Positions 1 through 11,700 of a DNA stretch of 64,000 nucleotides are shown here, one piece after another. The DNA comes from Phoronis australis. Taxonomy: Eukaryota; Phoronida; Phoronidae. The translations under genes and the position numbers were made by a program. The first letter of the stretch is position 1. Each line of letters opens with the position of its first letter. Under the pieces are notes generated by a model. That model made no database searches. It was not told the origin of the DNA and saw only the letters and a program-made list of their open reading frames with translations. Where the stretch lies: NCBI GenBank assembly GCA_002633005.1, contig NMRA01000065.1, forward strand, positions 1,097,276 through 1,161,275, given 5' to 3'.

Positions 1-131
1 GTAAAAACAACTCCACAACGTTAGAAAACTCAATTACCTCCATTGTGGTCGACATCTCGAATAATGCACTGAACACCAAAGTTCAAGCTTAGAACTGCAC
101 GCGCTACTGCTAGATATAATGTAACACTTAC

Positions 132-261
132 CGGACACACGTGAGGTCTTCACTTTGCCGACGACGCCAAACATCAACTTGAAGTCTTGTTCTGCAGTCT
201 TGGGAAACGATTCTTTGGCGAAATAAAAGCTGCCTGATCCACACGTTTTTATGGTGTTTTT
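132..261 (-). CDS. possible single coding exon, edge of an unknown minus-strand gene
   Basis: Reading the minus strand, a frame of about 40 codons ends at a good donor (GTAAGT, GT at 131-130) and begins after a pyrimidine-poor CAG (264-262). It contains a segment reading FYFAKESFPKTAEQDFKLMF. I do not recognise the protein. It is too short for confidence and could be a chance frame; the rest of any such gene would lie to the left of the window. Confidence 0.2.
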
Positions 262-1952
262 CTGATAACTAAGTCAGATTCTTCAATTTCGTTATAAGTC
301 TGAGAAAACTGTACTTCAAATCAAAACACAATGTTGCAGAAGCTTCTACGCTGAAAATTTGGGGGGGGGGGGCACGGGCCCCCCCGCTTCCTACGGCCCT
401 GATACATTAACGGCCTCCTCAGAGGCATCTCTCTACACGGTACTTCTAAACTTATAGGAACATGATTTATGGTTTAACCAGTGTGTTATGTTCGTAGAAC
501 CAGTAAAACAACACAGATGAGAGTAAAATTTAATACGTCTATTCACTTGGAGAACTAATACAAGAAGGGGACGAGCACGTGGCCTGTGGGCATAAATACC
601 ACGTGACTATATTCTAAGGAAAACCACAAGTAGCATTGCCAATACACAACACAGTGTGATGCATAATTGGCCGACAAGCATCCGCATATGAAGTACCTAT
701 GTTATGAATACCGTCTCTACTGGGTCAGCGGTATTGTCTAAGGCCTAAGGCAGACAAGGGGCTGAACAAGTTAAAAAACAACTGGTGGTAACATTTAAAC
801 ACACTTGGAAAACACCAAGATGTACCTTTCAAAAATACGTACCTGTTTTTCAAAGCTATAAAGTTGTTACTTCTTTCTCTTTCTTGAAATGTGGTCCATA
901 ATATACTTTTCCTGCTAACAAATAATGCACTCGTGTTTCAGAATGTTCCTATCTTGTTCAGGTTAATTGGGTGTTTCAGATTTTGAATTAAGTCTAATTG
1001 ATTTTCTTGAGAAATTTTGGGCAACGTCTGTATCACTTTCAGCAGCTTCAGCTTTAGTACTACTGCTGGTGTCTTGAAACGTTGCTATGCCTTTCTATGT
1101 CCTTTCAATTTTTGGTCTAACACTTGGTCATTTGTAGCAGTATACTGTGTATAGGCTATAACAGGACATGCAGCTGTTTTCTGCACAAACGTTTGTGACA
1201 CCTCTTCTTCTTTTTGGTCTACTGATCTACAGAGTTCCACAGTCCATCAGCTTTCGTCGGGATGCTTCTCTAAGCTTCTTCAGGTTCTGGCATCACAATT
1301 TTGTGCTGTTTGATAAACCTTGAATTATACAGGCACCACACTCCATGGGAGCAGCCATACTGAAGTAACTAAGCACAACAATACAATCTGGCTCTCTGAT
1401 TGGTCAATTCAATAAAAAAGCGCCACCAAGTGGCAGGAATGTGCATGATATTTTGTGCAAGAAAAACACCTTTTTTAAAAATGTGCAAGTGTTGATGTGG
1501 GAACTTTTTGGAATTTGATTTATATGTATATTATCTAGCCACATAGAAAAAACTAGGTTGCCCCCCAAAGTACTCACAAGGATGAACGCTATGAGATCTG
1601 CCCCACCGACTAATATCTTTGACTGGTTGTTATGCTACAACTGAAACTAGGCTAAACGTTGAGCTCATTTACCTCTTCATTCAGTAAATCTGACGACATA
1701 ACAGCATCTTCAGCAGAAATAGCATCGTCATAAACATTGCTGCAGACAACCTCGAAAAAATCAACCAATCTGCGATTCACTTAACATCACAGGTAAACAC
1801 TTTCCCAGTGGGTTCTCGAAATGTTTTCTCCATTTTGGCACTTCTGAGGGTGAACATTTTTACCTGACTTATCACCTTAATCGAATATGTTCGTCAGAAA
1901 GTTCTTAACCTTTACTGAAAATCTTGTTGACCTTTTACCTTTTTTCAATGCC
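262..1952. other. no supported gene
   Basis: I see no convincing coding region on either strand. A run of 12 G followed by a C-run (about 360-385) can pair with itself and looks like the end of an interspersed repeat. A minus-strand acidic frame at about 1660-1770, ending near a GTAAAT, could be one more exon of the remnant described next (1953-2745), but this is weak. Confidence 0.3.
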
Positions 1953-2745
1953 TAACCTATTACTTCAGCATTCGTCTCATACACATAGTACTCTGAGGCT
2001 GCCTCAAATGGCGCTCCGGTTCTTGCATCTGAAAGCATTTCTGACCACTGTCGTGCGATATGGTCAAACGTGGTTTCCCTCTGTAAATGTTCGGTGTGGT
2101 TACCCGCATCCAAATGCTGGCCTAGTTCTGTGTCTGTAGCAAAAAAATTCGAGTAACCTTGCTGGGTACAAGGGAACTTTTGTTAAGGCTCTTCACTAGA
2201 TACAATGCCAACCGTAACTCTTGGTGTTGAAAATCCGCCATGTCTAGAGATGTTAGTGTAGTTTAGAGAAATAGGTTTCCCATTTTCTCAGTATTTGTAA
2301 GAACTTACCGTCACCTACATGGAATGATTTCCACAGGCGAATTCCTTGGGTGGAGTGGTGGGAATTTGGGAATGTGCTAATACCAGGAACTGAGTATTTG
2401 CATTGACTGAACATGCATACACATAACGTCCCTTCACACGGCCACTGGAAAGTAATGCTTCTTTTAAATCCAGAAAGTTTATGATATTGTTACCTTCGGC
2501 TACAAAGTACTTCGCATGTTGTTTGAATGGAGCGATCTTGCGATCACAGAGATCCTTTCCATTCCGACTTTCACTAAAGTCATATCTCGAAGCAGAAATG
2601 CCAGTAGAATTTGATAAGGCTGCTACGTTTAGGAGGAGAGGAGCAGAGTGGTACCATCCAGCATTACCTGACTCTTCCATGCCGGTGAGGTACTTTCCTG
2701 TTTCTCAAATGTTTAGTGGTGTCTTTGACATAACTCACTAAAGCA
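1953..2745 (-). pseudogene. remnant of a multi-exon gene or gene-like repeat, two coding blocks
   Basis: Two minus-strand coding blocks lie in the same order as in a family of multi-copy uncharacterised proteins that I recall from cnidarian, hemichordate and mollusc genomes. The upstream block (about 2745 to 2315) reads through NAGWYHSAPLL, then RYDFSESRNGKDLCDRK, then a stretch ending VKGRYVYACSV; 'DFSE..GK..CDR' is the part I recognise. The downstream block (2133 to about 1955) follows a TTTGCTACAG acceptor and includes LQRETTFDHIARQWSEML. No clean donor joins the two in phase, and the second block meets an in-frame TAG, so it looks decayed. Family recall is from memory; the function is unknown and it may be transposon-derived. 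Confidence 0.4.
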
Positions 2746-4861
2746 CAAAGCTTTTGTGGTCGCATTTTTTCAGAATAAACTGTAAAGGAACATGAAGGCC
2801 CATCGACATCGTCCGCATTTTTGTCTTTTTAAAATGCACTTGCTTCTCTCAAAACCAGTCTTTACAAATATCAATTCTTACTCGTTTAAACTTAAAGGCA
2901 TTTATTTTCATTTTAAAGTTCTACAGAGTGTTTAAATTAACCTGATAATGTAAAAGGCAAATAAATTTAAAAATCCGATGAAAGACACTTGTGTAGACAC
3001 TACGAAAGTTTGTTGTGCAAACTAATTAAAGCAAAGAACAGATTACTTTTCAATGAAACATATATGTATATATGTATGTATGTATGTATGAATGTATGCA
3101 TGTATGTATGTATGTATGTATGTGTAGTCGGTCAGGAAATTTTCATGCATCCAAGCGATTGTCATCACTTTTGGTATACCCTGTATTTTCATGTTCCACA
3201 TAGGTTTGCAAATCGTGCCTCGCTGTTTGCTTGTAACCCGTTTCCCGTATCGTAGACGCTATATACATGTACTCGGAATCTGGCCATCTGACAGAAGTCG
3301 TCGCGAGATATCGCCATGTATTACAAGAAATGCACATGATCCCACAATTTTCTCGTGAGATTCGTTAGTCTACTTAGGCCCGCATCGAGCTATTTGCTAA
3401 GCTATTTTTTCACTTGCGGCAGGCAGCTGAACTTGCAACTCTCCGTCTTCCCCGTCTTAATTCAAAGCACAGGAACGCACATATGCAGGTTAACTGCTTT
3501 CTGTCATCTATCGATTCACAGGTACAACAAGGTATCATTAGCATATTCTGTTGGATAACGAATCGCTTATTCTGCCGACGAGTCGCATGACGCGCGTGTG
3601 TGCTGTAATGAAGATCTTGGTTATTTTGTAATTTCATCTTAAGCTGGAGTACAGCAGGTGGAAAAAATTTTGCACATCGCTTGCGATTGTGTGTGGCGGA
3701 TTCATACCAGGTATGACTGTCTTGAGAGAGGTAACCAGGGAAGATTGCTAGTGTCACTGTCACTAATTAAAGAAGGTAAGAGCAGAATTGCTTTGCATGA
3801 GAAAAGAAATTCAACCCATGGCAACAGAGATAGTTTTGTAATAAAAGAATGTTTATGACATTAACGGCCTTCGGCAAGGGAGAAGGATTTTGCAGCTCAC
3901 TCTTTCAAATTAATAGAATTTTAGTGAAGCACTCCACATGTACACCACTGTGGTCATGTAATGTCGTAAATCTTTTTGTTCAACCTAATTTCCAGGTATG
4001 ATGTAGCTAAAGCTCGGAGAATGACATTGGTTGTTGAAACTTCGCTAGAACAGAATCCGACAGTGCGGAAAGCCGACCCAGAGGTGTGTCCATTTGAGCT
4101 CTTATAAGGGAGTCAAAATCGAGATGTATTAGATCTTCGAGGAACCGACCAAAACTGATTTAAAATCAAAACTCGTACAGTAATAAGCACTGAACGACCC
4201 ATGACAGACAAATTGCACTCTGACTCTGGATAGATCCTGCCAGTAAACCATAAAAGACACCCCCAAAATTCGAGGAACCACAAAAACAATTCCACAATCA
4301 TGCAACTGATAACTAACTGACTGATGACAGACAAAATACAGCATTTGTTGAGCCCACCAGAAATACCCAAAAATTTTGCTCACGGAATGCCGTTGAAAAC
4401 GTGAGGCAAACTAGCTTTCGAAGCCCTGGCCAAAAAGGAATGATCTTGCCTCAGTGAGCATCAAATAACCCATGACGCAAAACTTGTCTTTTTTAACCGC
4501 CAGAAAACCCAAAATAATGCCCCAAAAATTGAGCTACCTCAAATATTGGAGGTACCGCAATACCATTTCTATGTGATTCAGTATTTATCACTGATCACTT
4601 CATGACTCTCGATAGAAAATCAGTTCCAAACTCCCAACATCTCATACTGAATACTCCCGGCCTTCTAAGCAAAAATTGTTTTAAAATGAACCATCATGCA
4701 ACAATGAGCACCGAGTCACCTTAGCAGAATAATTAAAGCACAGAAAACGCCCAACAGAGAATAAAGAAGAACATCACCAAACAGAGCTTAGCTTGCTCAT
4801 TACTTCTCTATAATGTTGTTATAAATCGGATAGGCGATAGCTTCTAATACTAGTTGAGTTC
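2746..4861. other. no supported gene; microsatellite and degenerate repeats
   Basis: No coding region is supported. The stretch holds a tetranucleotide microsatellite (listed separately). At about 4113-4560 there are loosely repeated segments containing phrases such as 'accagaaatacccaaaaat' and 'gccagaaaacccaaaat', probably a decayed tandem repeat. Short open frames here have no domain, signal or splice support. Confidence 0.4.
3062..3125. repeat. (GTAT)n microsatellite
   Basis: About 64 bases of GTAT repeats with a few interruptions (one GAAT, one GCAT). The Met/Tyr/Val/Cys-rich peptide read through it is a by-product of the repeat. Confidence 0.9.
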
Positions 4862-5241
4862 AGTGCCCAGTTGCATGAAACAGTCCCAAATAGGGACTCA
4901 ACTAAGTCCCCTAAATCTTCTGCGTAGTTGTGCCCTTTCTTAGTGCTGTTTGTGTCTTTACCAAGTCAACTTTTGACTCTGCTACAAATCGAGAGGAAAC
5001 TATAAGTTGAATTCTCAATAGTACTCAAAATAAGCAGGGATCTTTCCTTAATTTAAGTCCCTAATTATTAAGACTTAATTAAGGGCCCAGGTTTTATCAT
5101 ATTAGAAAATGAGGTGCTCTTAATTAAGATAAAATGATAGAAAAATATAACATCTGTGAGTAAAGGACGAAACAAATACACAAAAGATTTAGGGAACCTA
5201 GACGAGTCCCTATTTGGGACTGTTTCATGCAACAGGGCACA
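4862..5241. mobile_element. MITE with about 60-bp terminal inverted repeats
   Basis: The left end (GTGCCCAGTTGCATGAAACA and onward) is matched by the reverse complement of the right end (GTGCCCTGTTGCATGAAACA and onward). Pairing continues through CAGTCCCAAATAGGGACTC and then CCTAAATCTT, so roughly 60 bp of each end pair with few mismatches. The element is about 380 bp and has no coding capacity, which fits a miniature inverted-repeat transposable element. A target-site duplication is not obvious. Confidence 0.75.
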
Positions 5242-5564
5242 GACGTTTTATTTTTCTGGAGAGCCGGCATCCAGTCTTCTACGGAGGTCAATGTTATACT
5301 TGAACGACTTAGGATTTACCACTAGCGCCACAGGTGTCAATTTGCACGACTGAGTGGCAGCCGTGGATGGTGTAAGTAACTACATAATGGGAATTCAATT
5401 GATAGGCACCAAAACCGCTAATGCTTAATATCGGAGGGACGTTATCAACTATATAACGGGAATTACATTGATGTTCACGCTCCTGGTGTCGGTTAGGATA
5501 ATAGGAGGGCTAGAGCCCGAGGCAAACTATCGTCGACAGTAGTTTCAGTCTATCTATTATATAA

Positions 5565-6240
5565 AATACATCGTTTGCACAAACTCCGTCTTCCGCGCTC
5601 CATAGCAAATTTTCTAAATACATTAACCACTAAGTTTCGTAAAAAACGCGCGTATTGATATACTCGGTGGATATACAAACGCTGATCACAGTTTACAATA
5701 TCACATGGATTCATTTTTTAATATTCTTTCAATCTCGTTTAACCAGATTTTTGACCTGGAAACAGTTGTATCAGGAAGAGAATCTCTTCCTGGTTGTACT
5801 TAAATTGAGAACACCCCATTAAGAAAATTATAAGGGATAGACCTAATGTTAAAGTTTGTAAGCAGGATGATTACCTCGATGTTATTATTTATTATCGGAA
5901 TAGGAAGTCCTCCAACTTGGTCATGAAAAATAACATTTCTAAAGCGAAAGTCCGCCCTGTTGCACAATGTTACATTGGTCAAACGGTTTGCAGTCTTTCC
6001 CGTCGGTTATCCATGCATCTTCAAAATGGCGCCATCCAAGATCATTTTCTGCAATGTCACGAACGTAAAATCACCCGTCAAGAAATTGCGGAAAACACGT
6101 CAATTCGCTACGTGGAGCAAGATGTGCTGCGTTTTAAAGTATTGGAGTCCCTTTTAATTGCTTTTGAGAAGCCTGTTTTGAATGAGCAGCAAACAGGGTC
6201 GCGCCGCACGTTACCCTTGTTTGCGTGGCTTTCCTGTTAC
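5565..6240 (+). mobile_element. Penelope-like element fragment with GIY-YIG endonuclease end
   Basis: The plus-strand frame from about 5917 reads CYIGQTVCSLSRRLSMHL, then H-rich QDHFLQCHE, and ends with LLIAFEKPVLNEQQTGSRR. This matches the layout of the GIY-YIG endonuclease C-terminus of Penelope-like retroelements: YIG-T, a conserved Arg in the next helix, a His/Cys cluster, and a terminal 'LN.Q..GS.RTL' block. Upstream sequence (5565-5775) is present again in opposite orientation at about 8890-9165. The reverse transcriptase is not intact here and the frame is broken upstream, so it is a dead copy. Assignment to Penelope-like elements is from family knowledge. Confidence 0.6.
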
Positions 6241-6842
6241 CCCCCTTCCTTAGTCATTCTTTGCAGTATTTCACACCCACCGTGTCTCATTGTATGTGTC
6301 ATTAGCTTATGCTCTGTGGTGGCATTACTGAGTTATTTTATCTTCACTTTAGAATGAAACAAGTATATTTCGAAATGTCGTGTGTCTTTTAATTATGTCG
6401 CAAGGTCAGTTACTGTATCTATGTTCAGTTGAGAGTAGAGTTTTGTTCCGAAAGTACGAACGCAACGGAATAAAGACTGTGAACAATGAAAAGTGTCGTG
6501 CATTTAACAAATTCTACATGCATATACAATTTTTATGCAAGTTTCCATAGGAAGTTCTTCTTGTAAATTTGCGAAACACAGTAGTTAGTAACTGCATAGC
6601 AGCCCTACATGTAATAAAACTCTTATTTTTATGTTGTGTGACACTGTGCATTTTGGTATCTGGCCATTTTGGACAGCTGTTATTAAAATCTCTTGGTCTA
6701 TTTACACCGACCTCTCGTCTATTTACACTGTCACGACGTTTCGGTCGGTCTATTCTCCGGCCATCGTCAGGTGTTCCTGCGTTCTTAGAAGAACGAGCAC
6801 GAATACGTGGTACACTCGTCATGGTGCGACTTTTTGTCCAAG
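6241..6842. other. non-coding, probable retroelement tail
   Basis: No gene is supported. A segment at about 6730-6775 (CACGACGTTTCGGTCGGTC, then a block reading GGCCATCGTCAGG) resembles terminal sequence often seen next to Penelope-like elements, and may be the end of the element just upstream. Confidence 0.3.
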
Positions 6843-6918
6843 GCAGGATTTGAACCCACGACTTCTGAAACTACAAATAATTTGAGTCAAGCACCTTAAC
6901 CACTACACCACGGAGTCA
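6843..6918 (-). repeat. tRNA-derived SINE head or tRNA pseudogene
   Basis: On the minus strand an A-box-like segment (TGGTGTAGTGGTTAAGG) is followed by a perfect B box (GGTTCAAATCC) at tRNA spacing, about 76 nt in all. The two ends do not form a 7-bp acceptor stem and the anticodon arm is irregular. It is therefore called a SINE head or tRNA-derived pseudogene, not a functional tRNA. Confidence 0.6.
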
Positions 6919-7229
6919 TCCATTTACTTAATTAGAGGGAATTTTATTATACTTAAACCTTCCTAAGTAGACTGAGTCGGATTTCACTTGGTTGTTCTCT
7001 TGGTCCAACCTGTTTCACTGTCAAGTATTCGGATGTTGGATATTGTGTTATTTCGACCACATGTGTTCTGCCACTCCTGATGAGGTATTACCCTCTCTAC
7101 AACACCTCTTATATTCTCGTCTCCAGTGGTCTTAATGTTTCTCCGATATATGATTCTTCACATTCACATGGGATTTCATAGATGGCATTTTCTTTTCCCC
7201 CATGTCAGTTCTTGGTTTGACTTTTGTCA

Positions 7230-8290
7230 GTCGCCGACCCAGCGAGCTATGTCAGAATCTTACATGGATGTCAACCAACTAGTTAGGTGTACACCTTACT
7301 TGGATGACAACCAACAAGCACACGTCACCTTGTGGTTGGTTGACATCCTACATAGCTTCGTAAAGCTATAAAGGGATAGATAGTTGGTTAGTTGGTTGAC
7401 ACCCAACATACAATAACTGCTCCACCTGGTGTACAAACGATCACCTGACAGATACAGCTAAGATGTATTTAGTTGGATGACATCCAACAGCTCCCTCACC
7501 TGGTGGTCAATTACGAAGTTATACAAAGGGACAGATAGTTGGTTAGTTGGTTCAGATCCAACATCCAGTAGCTGCCCCAACCTGGTGGTCAAATAATGAA
7601 GCTAGGCAAAGGTACATATAGTTGGTTAGTTGGTTGACATCCAACATCCAATAGCTGCTCCACCTTGTGGTCAAATTATGAAGGTATGGACAGATAAATG
7701 GTAGTTAGTTGGTTGACATCCAACATCCAATAGTTCCTCCACCTGGTGTCAAACGATCACTGGCAGATACAGGTAAGATATAGTTAGTTGGTTGACATCC
7801 AACATCTAATAGCTGCCCCACCTGGTAGTCAAATTATGAAGCTATACAAAGGGACAGATAATTGGTTAGTTGGTTGACACCCAACATCCAATAACTGCTC
7901 CACCTGGTGGTCAAACGATCACTGGCAGATACAGGTAAGATGTATTAGTTGGTTGACATCCAACATCCAATACCTGCTCCGCTTGGTGGTCAAACGATCA
8001 CTGGCAGATACAGGTAAGATGTATTAGTTGGTTGACATCCAACATCCAATAGCTGCTCCACTTGGTGGTCAAACGATCACTTGAAGATACAGGTAAGATG
8101 TAGTTGGTTAGTTGACATCCAACATCCAATAGCTGCCCCACCTGGTGATCAAATTATGAAGCTATACAGAGGGACAGATAATTGGTTCACATCCAACATC
8201 CAATAGCTGCCCCACCTGGTGGTCAAATCATGAAGCTATACAAAGGGACAGATAGTTGGTTAGTTTGTTGACATCCAACATCCAATAGCA
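7230..8290. repeat. satellite array, about 13 units of about 79 bp
   Basis: The phrase GTTGGTTGACATCCAACATC recurs about every 78-84 bases, followed by 'caatagctgcyccacctggtggtcaa'-like sequence. Two unit types are interleaved: one continues with 'atgaagctatacaaagggac', the other with 'cgatcactggcagatacagg'. Each unit core holds the inverted repeat GTTGG..CCAAC. The left end (7230-7370) is more degenerate. There are no coding features. Confidence 0.9.
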
Positions 8291-8889
8291 AATTTTAATT
8301 TAATTGCTAAGAAATTAATATAGTTTTAAAGGAAAAGAAATTTATTTGAAAAGTAAAACATGTTCAAAAAGAAAATCTTAGAAAACAATTTTGAAACTAT
8401 TTTGTATTTAAGTTGGAAATATTGAAAATAACAGGTGTTCTTGAAAACATCAGACATAAAACAATTAAAAAAATTTGAAAGTGAAACATTTGCAAAACCA
8501 AAATAAATCACTATCAAATATAAAATATTATTCTTTTTGTCTCCATTTTCAAATGATTTTAAAATGAAAAGCAGCCTTGGCTGCTACAGTTGATGAGCTC
8601 ATGTGGAGAATTTCTTACTTACACTGCTCACTGCTCAGATTCCCTTAGCCCCAGACAACTTTTAAGATGCCTATTCAGCACGCCCTTTGTATTGATGTAG
8701 ATCTGAACTAGTGAAGTGGAAAGGTAATAGCTAGCACTGATGTCTCAACAATGATTCTTGTTAATTTACCCAAGTTGGTTTCCTCTGGCAATAGTGGAGT
8801 TGCAGCTGTGACTGTTTAAGGATTGCAAGTGTGGAGAGTAGTTTAAACTTGTTATATTAAATATCACAAAACGGCACAATTTAAATACA
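8291..8889. other. AT-rich, no supported gene
   Basis: Very AT-rich sequence (about 8290-8560) followed by unremarkable non-coding sequence. I see no domain-bearing frame. Confidence 0.4.
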
Positions 8890-9165
8890 ACTGTGTCCAA
8901 GTTAAAAATCGGGTTAAACGAATTTGAAAGAATATTAAAAGAATAATCCATGTGATATCGCCAACTTTGATCAGTGTTTGTAAATCCACAGAGTATATCG
9001 ATACCCACTGTCGTTTAGCTTCAATCGTATCCAATGTTAGTAGTTCTTATCTTATTAGTTCATCGATTTTTAAAAATCAAAAATCGTTGTTTTTTCCAAC
9101 TGACTACCGCCGTGGTGTTTGTCTTTCACGAAAGTTATTTGTTAATGCATTTTGAAAACTCGCCA
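8890..9165 (-). repeat. second, inverted copy of the 5565-5775 retroelement segment
   Basis: The reverse complement matches 5565-5775: both contain a 'tatcgatatactctgtggat/tattgatatactcggtggat' block, then ACAAACrCTGATCA, then 'atatcacatggattcwttttttaatattctttcaa'. The copies are diverged and differ by an indel. It is therefore probably part of the same Penelope-associated repeat family. Confidence 0.55.
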
Positions 9166-11114
9166 TTTTTTACAGGCAGAGATGTTTAGTACAGTTTAGG
9201 GTTCGGGTAATTACACTTAATTGGGTCTTTCTCTTATGTGTGGGACAATGAGGTCATCACAACTGTAGCGTTCATTCACTGTTAATTATTACATGTACAT
9301 GACTGTAGGTCTATTTGTGTCCATATACAATCATTCATTGATAGTTTGAGCTGTCTAAGTGCCACAATGTTTGTACACAGAAAGTTAATGAGCCTGTAGT
9401 AATATGGCCCCACACAATAGTCGAGGTTGGTAGGGTCAGTGAGCTGTATGTGGGCCAACAAAGGATTAATTTGGACTAAGAACACTCATAATAGAATAAG
9501 TGATCACACTGATACCAAGGACACAGCAGTGACAAAAGATTAAAGTGAATTCTTATAACAACAAATACAGATCTTTTACAACACTGGATGGAGACTGCAG
9601 TGATATGAAATGTGTTGTTATAAAATTGGTGCATATATATTAGTGCATGAAGAATGGCTTCAGAAAAACATGTCAAGATAAACAGAGCATTTGATTATTG
9701 TTTTTTGAGGCGCCGCTTGTGTTCGCAGTTGAATTGTACATGCATTTTGCAGCCCCTTAGGAAGGTAAAAATTATCGGGGGGGGGGGCACAAGCCATTTC
9801 GACGTCGCCAAATAATTGCCCCCCTCGCCCCCGTCCTGCCGATGCCACCATATTTGTACCGAATCTCCCACGTGGGGAGGCACAGTGGCGCATTCAGGTT
9901 GCCAAGAGGCCATGACCCTCCTAAAATTCTCCCAGATTCCATTTGGCAGTTTGGAGGCGCCAATTTATGACTGGTAAAACCCTGGCTAATAATCTGTCCT
10001 GCCCTCCCCAACTCAAAATCCTGGATCTGCCTCTGGGGCAATCCCGGGGATCCAGCCATTAAGAGTTGAGTAACCGTGAACCAACATGGAGAGTAAGAAT
10101 GGGCCTAGGACCAGTACACTGACTTGTAGCGAGGAGCTTAGCTATAGCTGAGATGTAAGTGTGACAATACGAAATTCTCGATGAACTAAACCTAGTGGCT
10201 GGTCAGCTCAACTATGATTCACTTGAGACAGGCAGCTCTTACCGGCCGTCTGCGTTCGTTCTAAGGTCAAGCTTGCGACTTTCCAAATCTTACAGTGTTG
10301 TATGAAAAATATCATATATTTTTGGTTTTATATGTGACTGTCCTGTTAACAAAGAAGATGCTTACTGTGAGTTAGCTCTGGAGTGTGTCTGAAAAAACGT
10401 TATTTTTGAGAAATCTTCAATTGGTTTTGATGCAGGGTGTTGAATGCGGAGGACAGTGTCAAGGTGAAAGATTCATTGGCAACTACAGGCTAAGGCAAAA
10501 CCACTGGTGGCCAGATATCCGTGGACGTTATATAGCCGCTTGTAACCTAATAACGTCACTTTTTGAAGTGGGTATGGCTAGCTAGTGTTATCATTTTGCT
10601 ATATGTATACAGTTTGTTGTGGCTGACACAAGTGAAAAATGGAGGACTTTCATGTAGCAATGGGGGCTGACTACATGGAACAAGCTACCAGTGAGAAGAT
10701 ACTTCATCTGTGCAGTGGGAGGCACAAAGGAACATAGCCTTGAATAAGTGTGTGTGAGTAGCAGTGAGAAGTTAAAGGAAGTGAATTCAAATTACTTCCC
10801 AGTCCTCCACAGGGCAAAGGTATCCTGTTCCAGGTGATCAGCCGTTACTTGACCATATAAATGCCTCCTGTAGGAAGCATGATCAGATTTTCATCCACTA
10901 CAGAGGTCACGTGAAACATGTGAGGATGATAAAGGCTGCTTTCAGTATAAAGTCCATAAGTACACGAAAAGTATTGTATTGTAGCTCGTGTTTTTCCATG
11001 ACTTCTCACCAGACATATAATATACAGCATGTAAACTTTCAACAGTCTCTCTAGTTCAAAGTATAGTTTCATGCACATTGGGTTCTAATTGCTCTGTGTC
11101 TTTGTGGTGCTTTC
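9166..11114. other. no supported gene; one interspersed repeat
   Basis: No coding region is supported. About 9690-10060 is GC-richer than its surroundings, has a run of 11 G at about 9777-9787 and ends with 'aaaatcctggatctgcctct', typical of an interspersed element insertion. The rest is ordinary non-coding sequence. A short Cys-containing frame near 10340-10400 has no signal or splice support. Confidence 0.35.
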
Positions 11115-11700
11115 AGAGATATCCAAATGTGGTAACTGATCTAAGTGCTAATGGATTGGCTCCAGTATGACACTCCTATGTTAACTGTTTAAAACACATG
11201 TAACTCCTCAGTCTGTATATACAATGTTGGACCACTTTAAAGTAAAAAGTGATATTTAATGCGGCTAGAATCTGGTTTAACACTCATCGTCCAGTTAATT
11301 TATACAAAGTAGCATGGAAAACACGTGATATCTAAATGTGTTAACAGATCTAAATACCAGTGAATTGGCTCAAGCATGACGCTCCTGATGTTAACCATTC
11401 AAAATACAGGTGACCTTGGCACCTCCCTTAACTCATCATCACAGACCCTATAAATAACTCGTCATTCTGCAAAAACAATGTTGGAACAAATTAAAGTAAA
11501 AGATGATGTTTACTGTGACTGCAATCTGGTTTAACACTGGTCATCCAGTTAATTGGTACAACGTAGCATGGGAAAATGAGATATCTAAATGTGTTCTTTG
11601 ATCTAAATGCCATTAAATTGGTTCAAGTATGACATTTCCAAAGTTAACCTTTCGAAATACATGGCCCCTTCCTCAACTTTTCATCACATATACTAGCTGC
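11115..11700. repeat. three degenerate tandem units of about 210-250 bp
   Basis: Three copies begin near 11117, 11326 and 11578 with 'gatatctaaatgtgttaac(a)gatctaaat', continue with 'attggctcaagtatgac', then 'gttaacc' and later 'tctggtttaacactsrtcgtccagttaatt'. The copies have diverged substantially. It is non-coding. Confidence 0.65.

Noticed and set aside
3410-3763. 117-codon minus-strand frame
   Set aside because: No recognisable domain, signal or splice context; its length is compatible with chance in this window.
6843-6918. Functional tRNA gene
   Set aside because: A and B boxes are present but the acceptor stem does not pair and the anticodon arm is irregular; SINE or pseudogene fits better.
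10340-10400. Cys-rich short frame that could be a lectin exon fragment
   Set aside because: It has only four Cys over 20 codons, no acceptor or donor in the family phase, and no other SUEL features.
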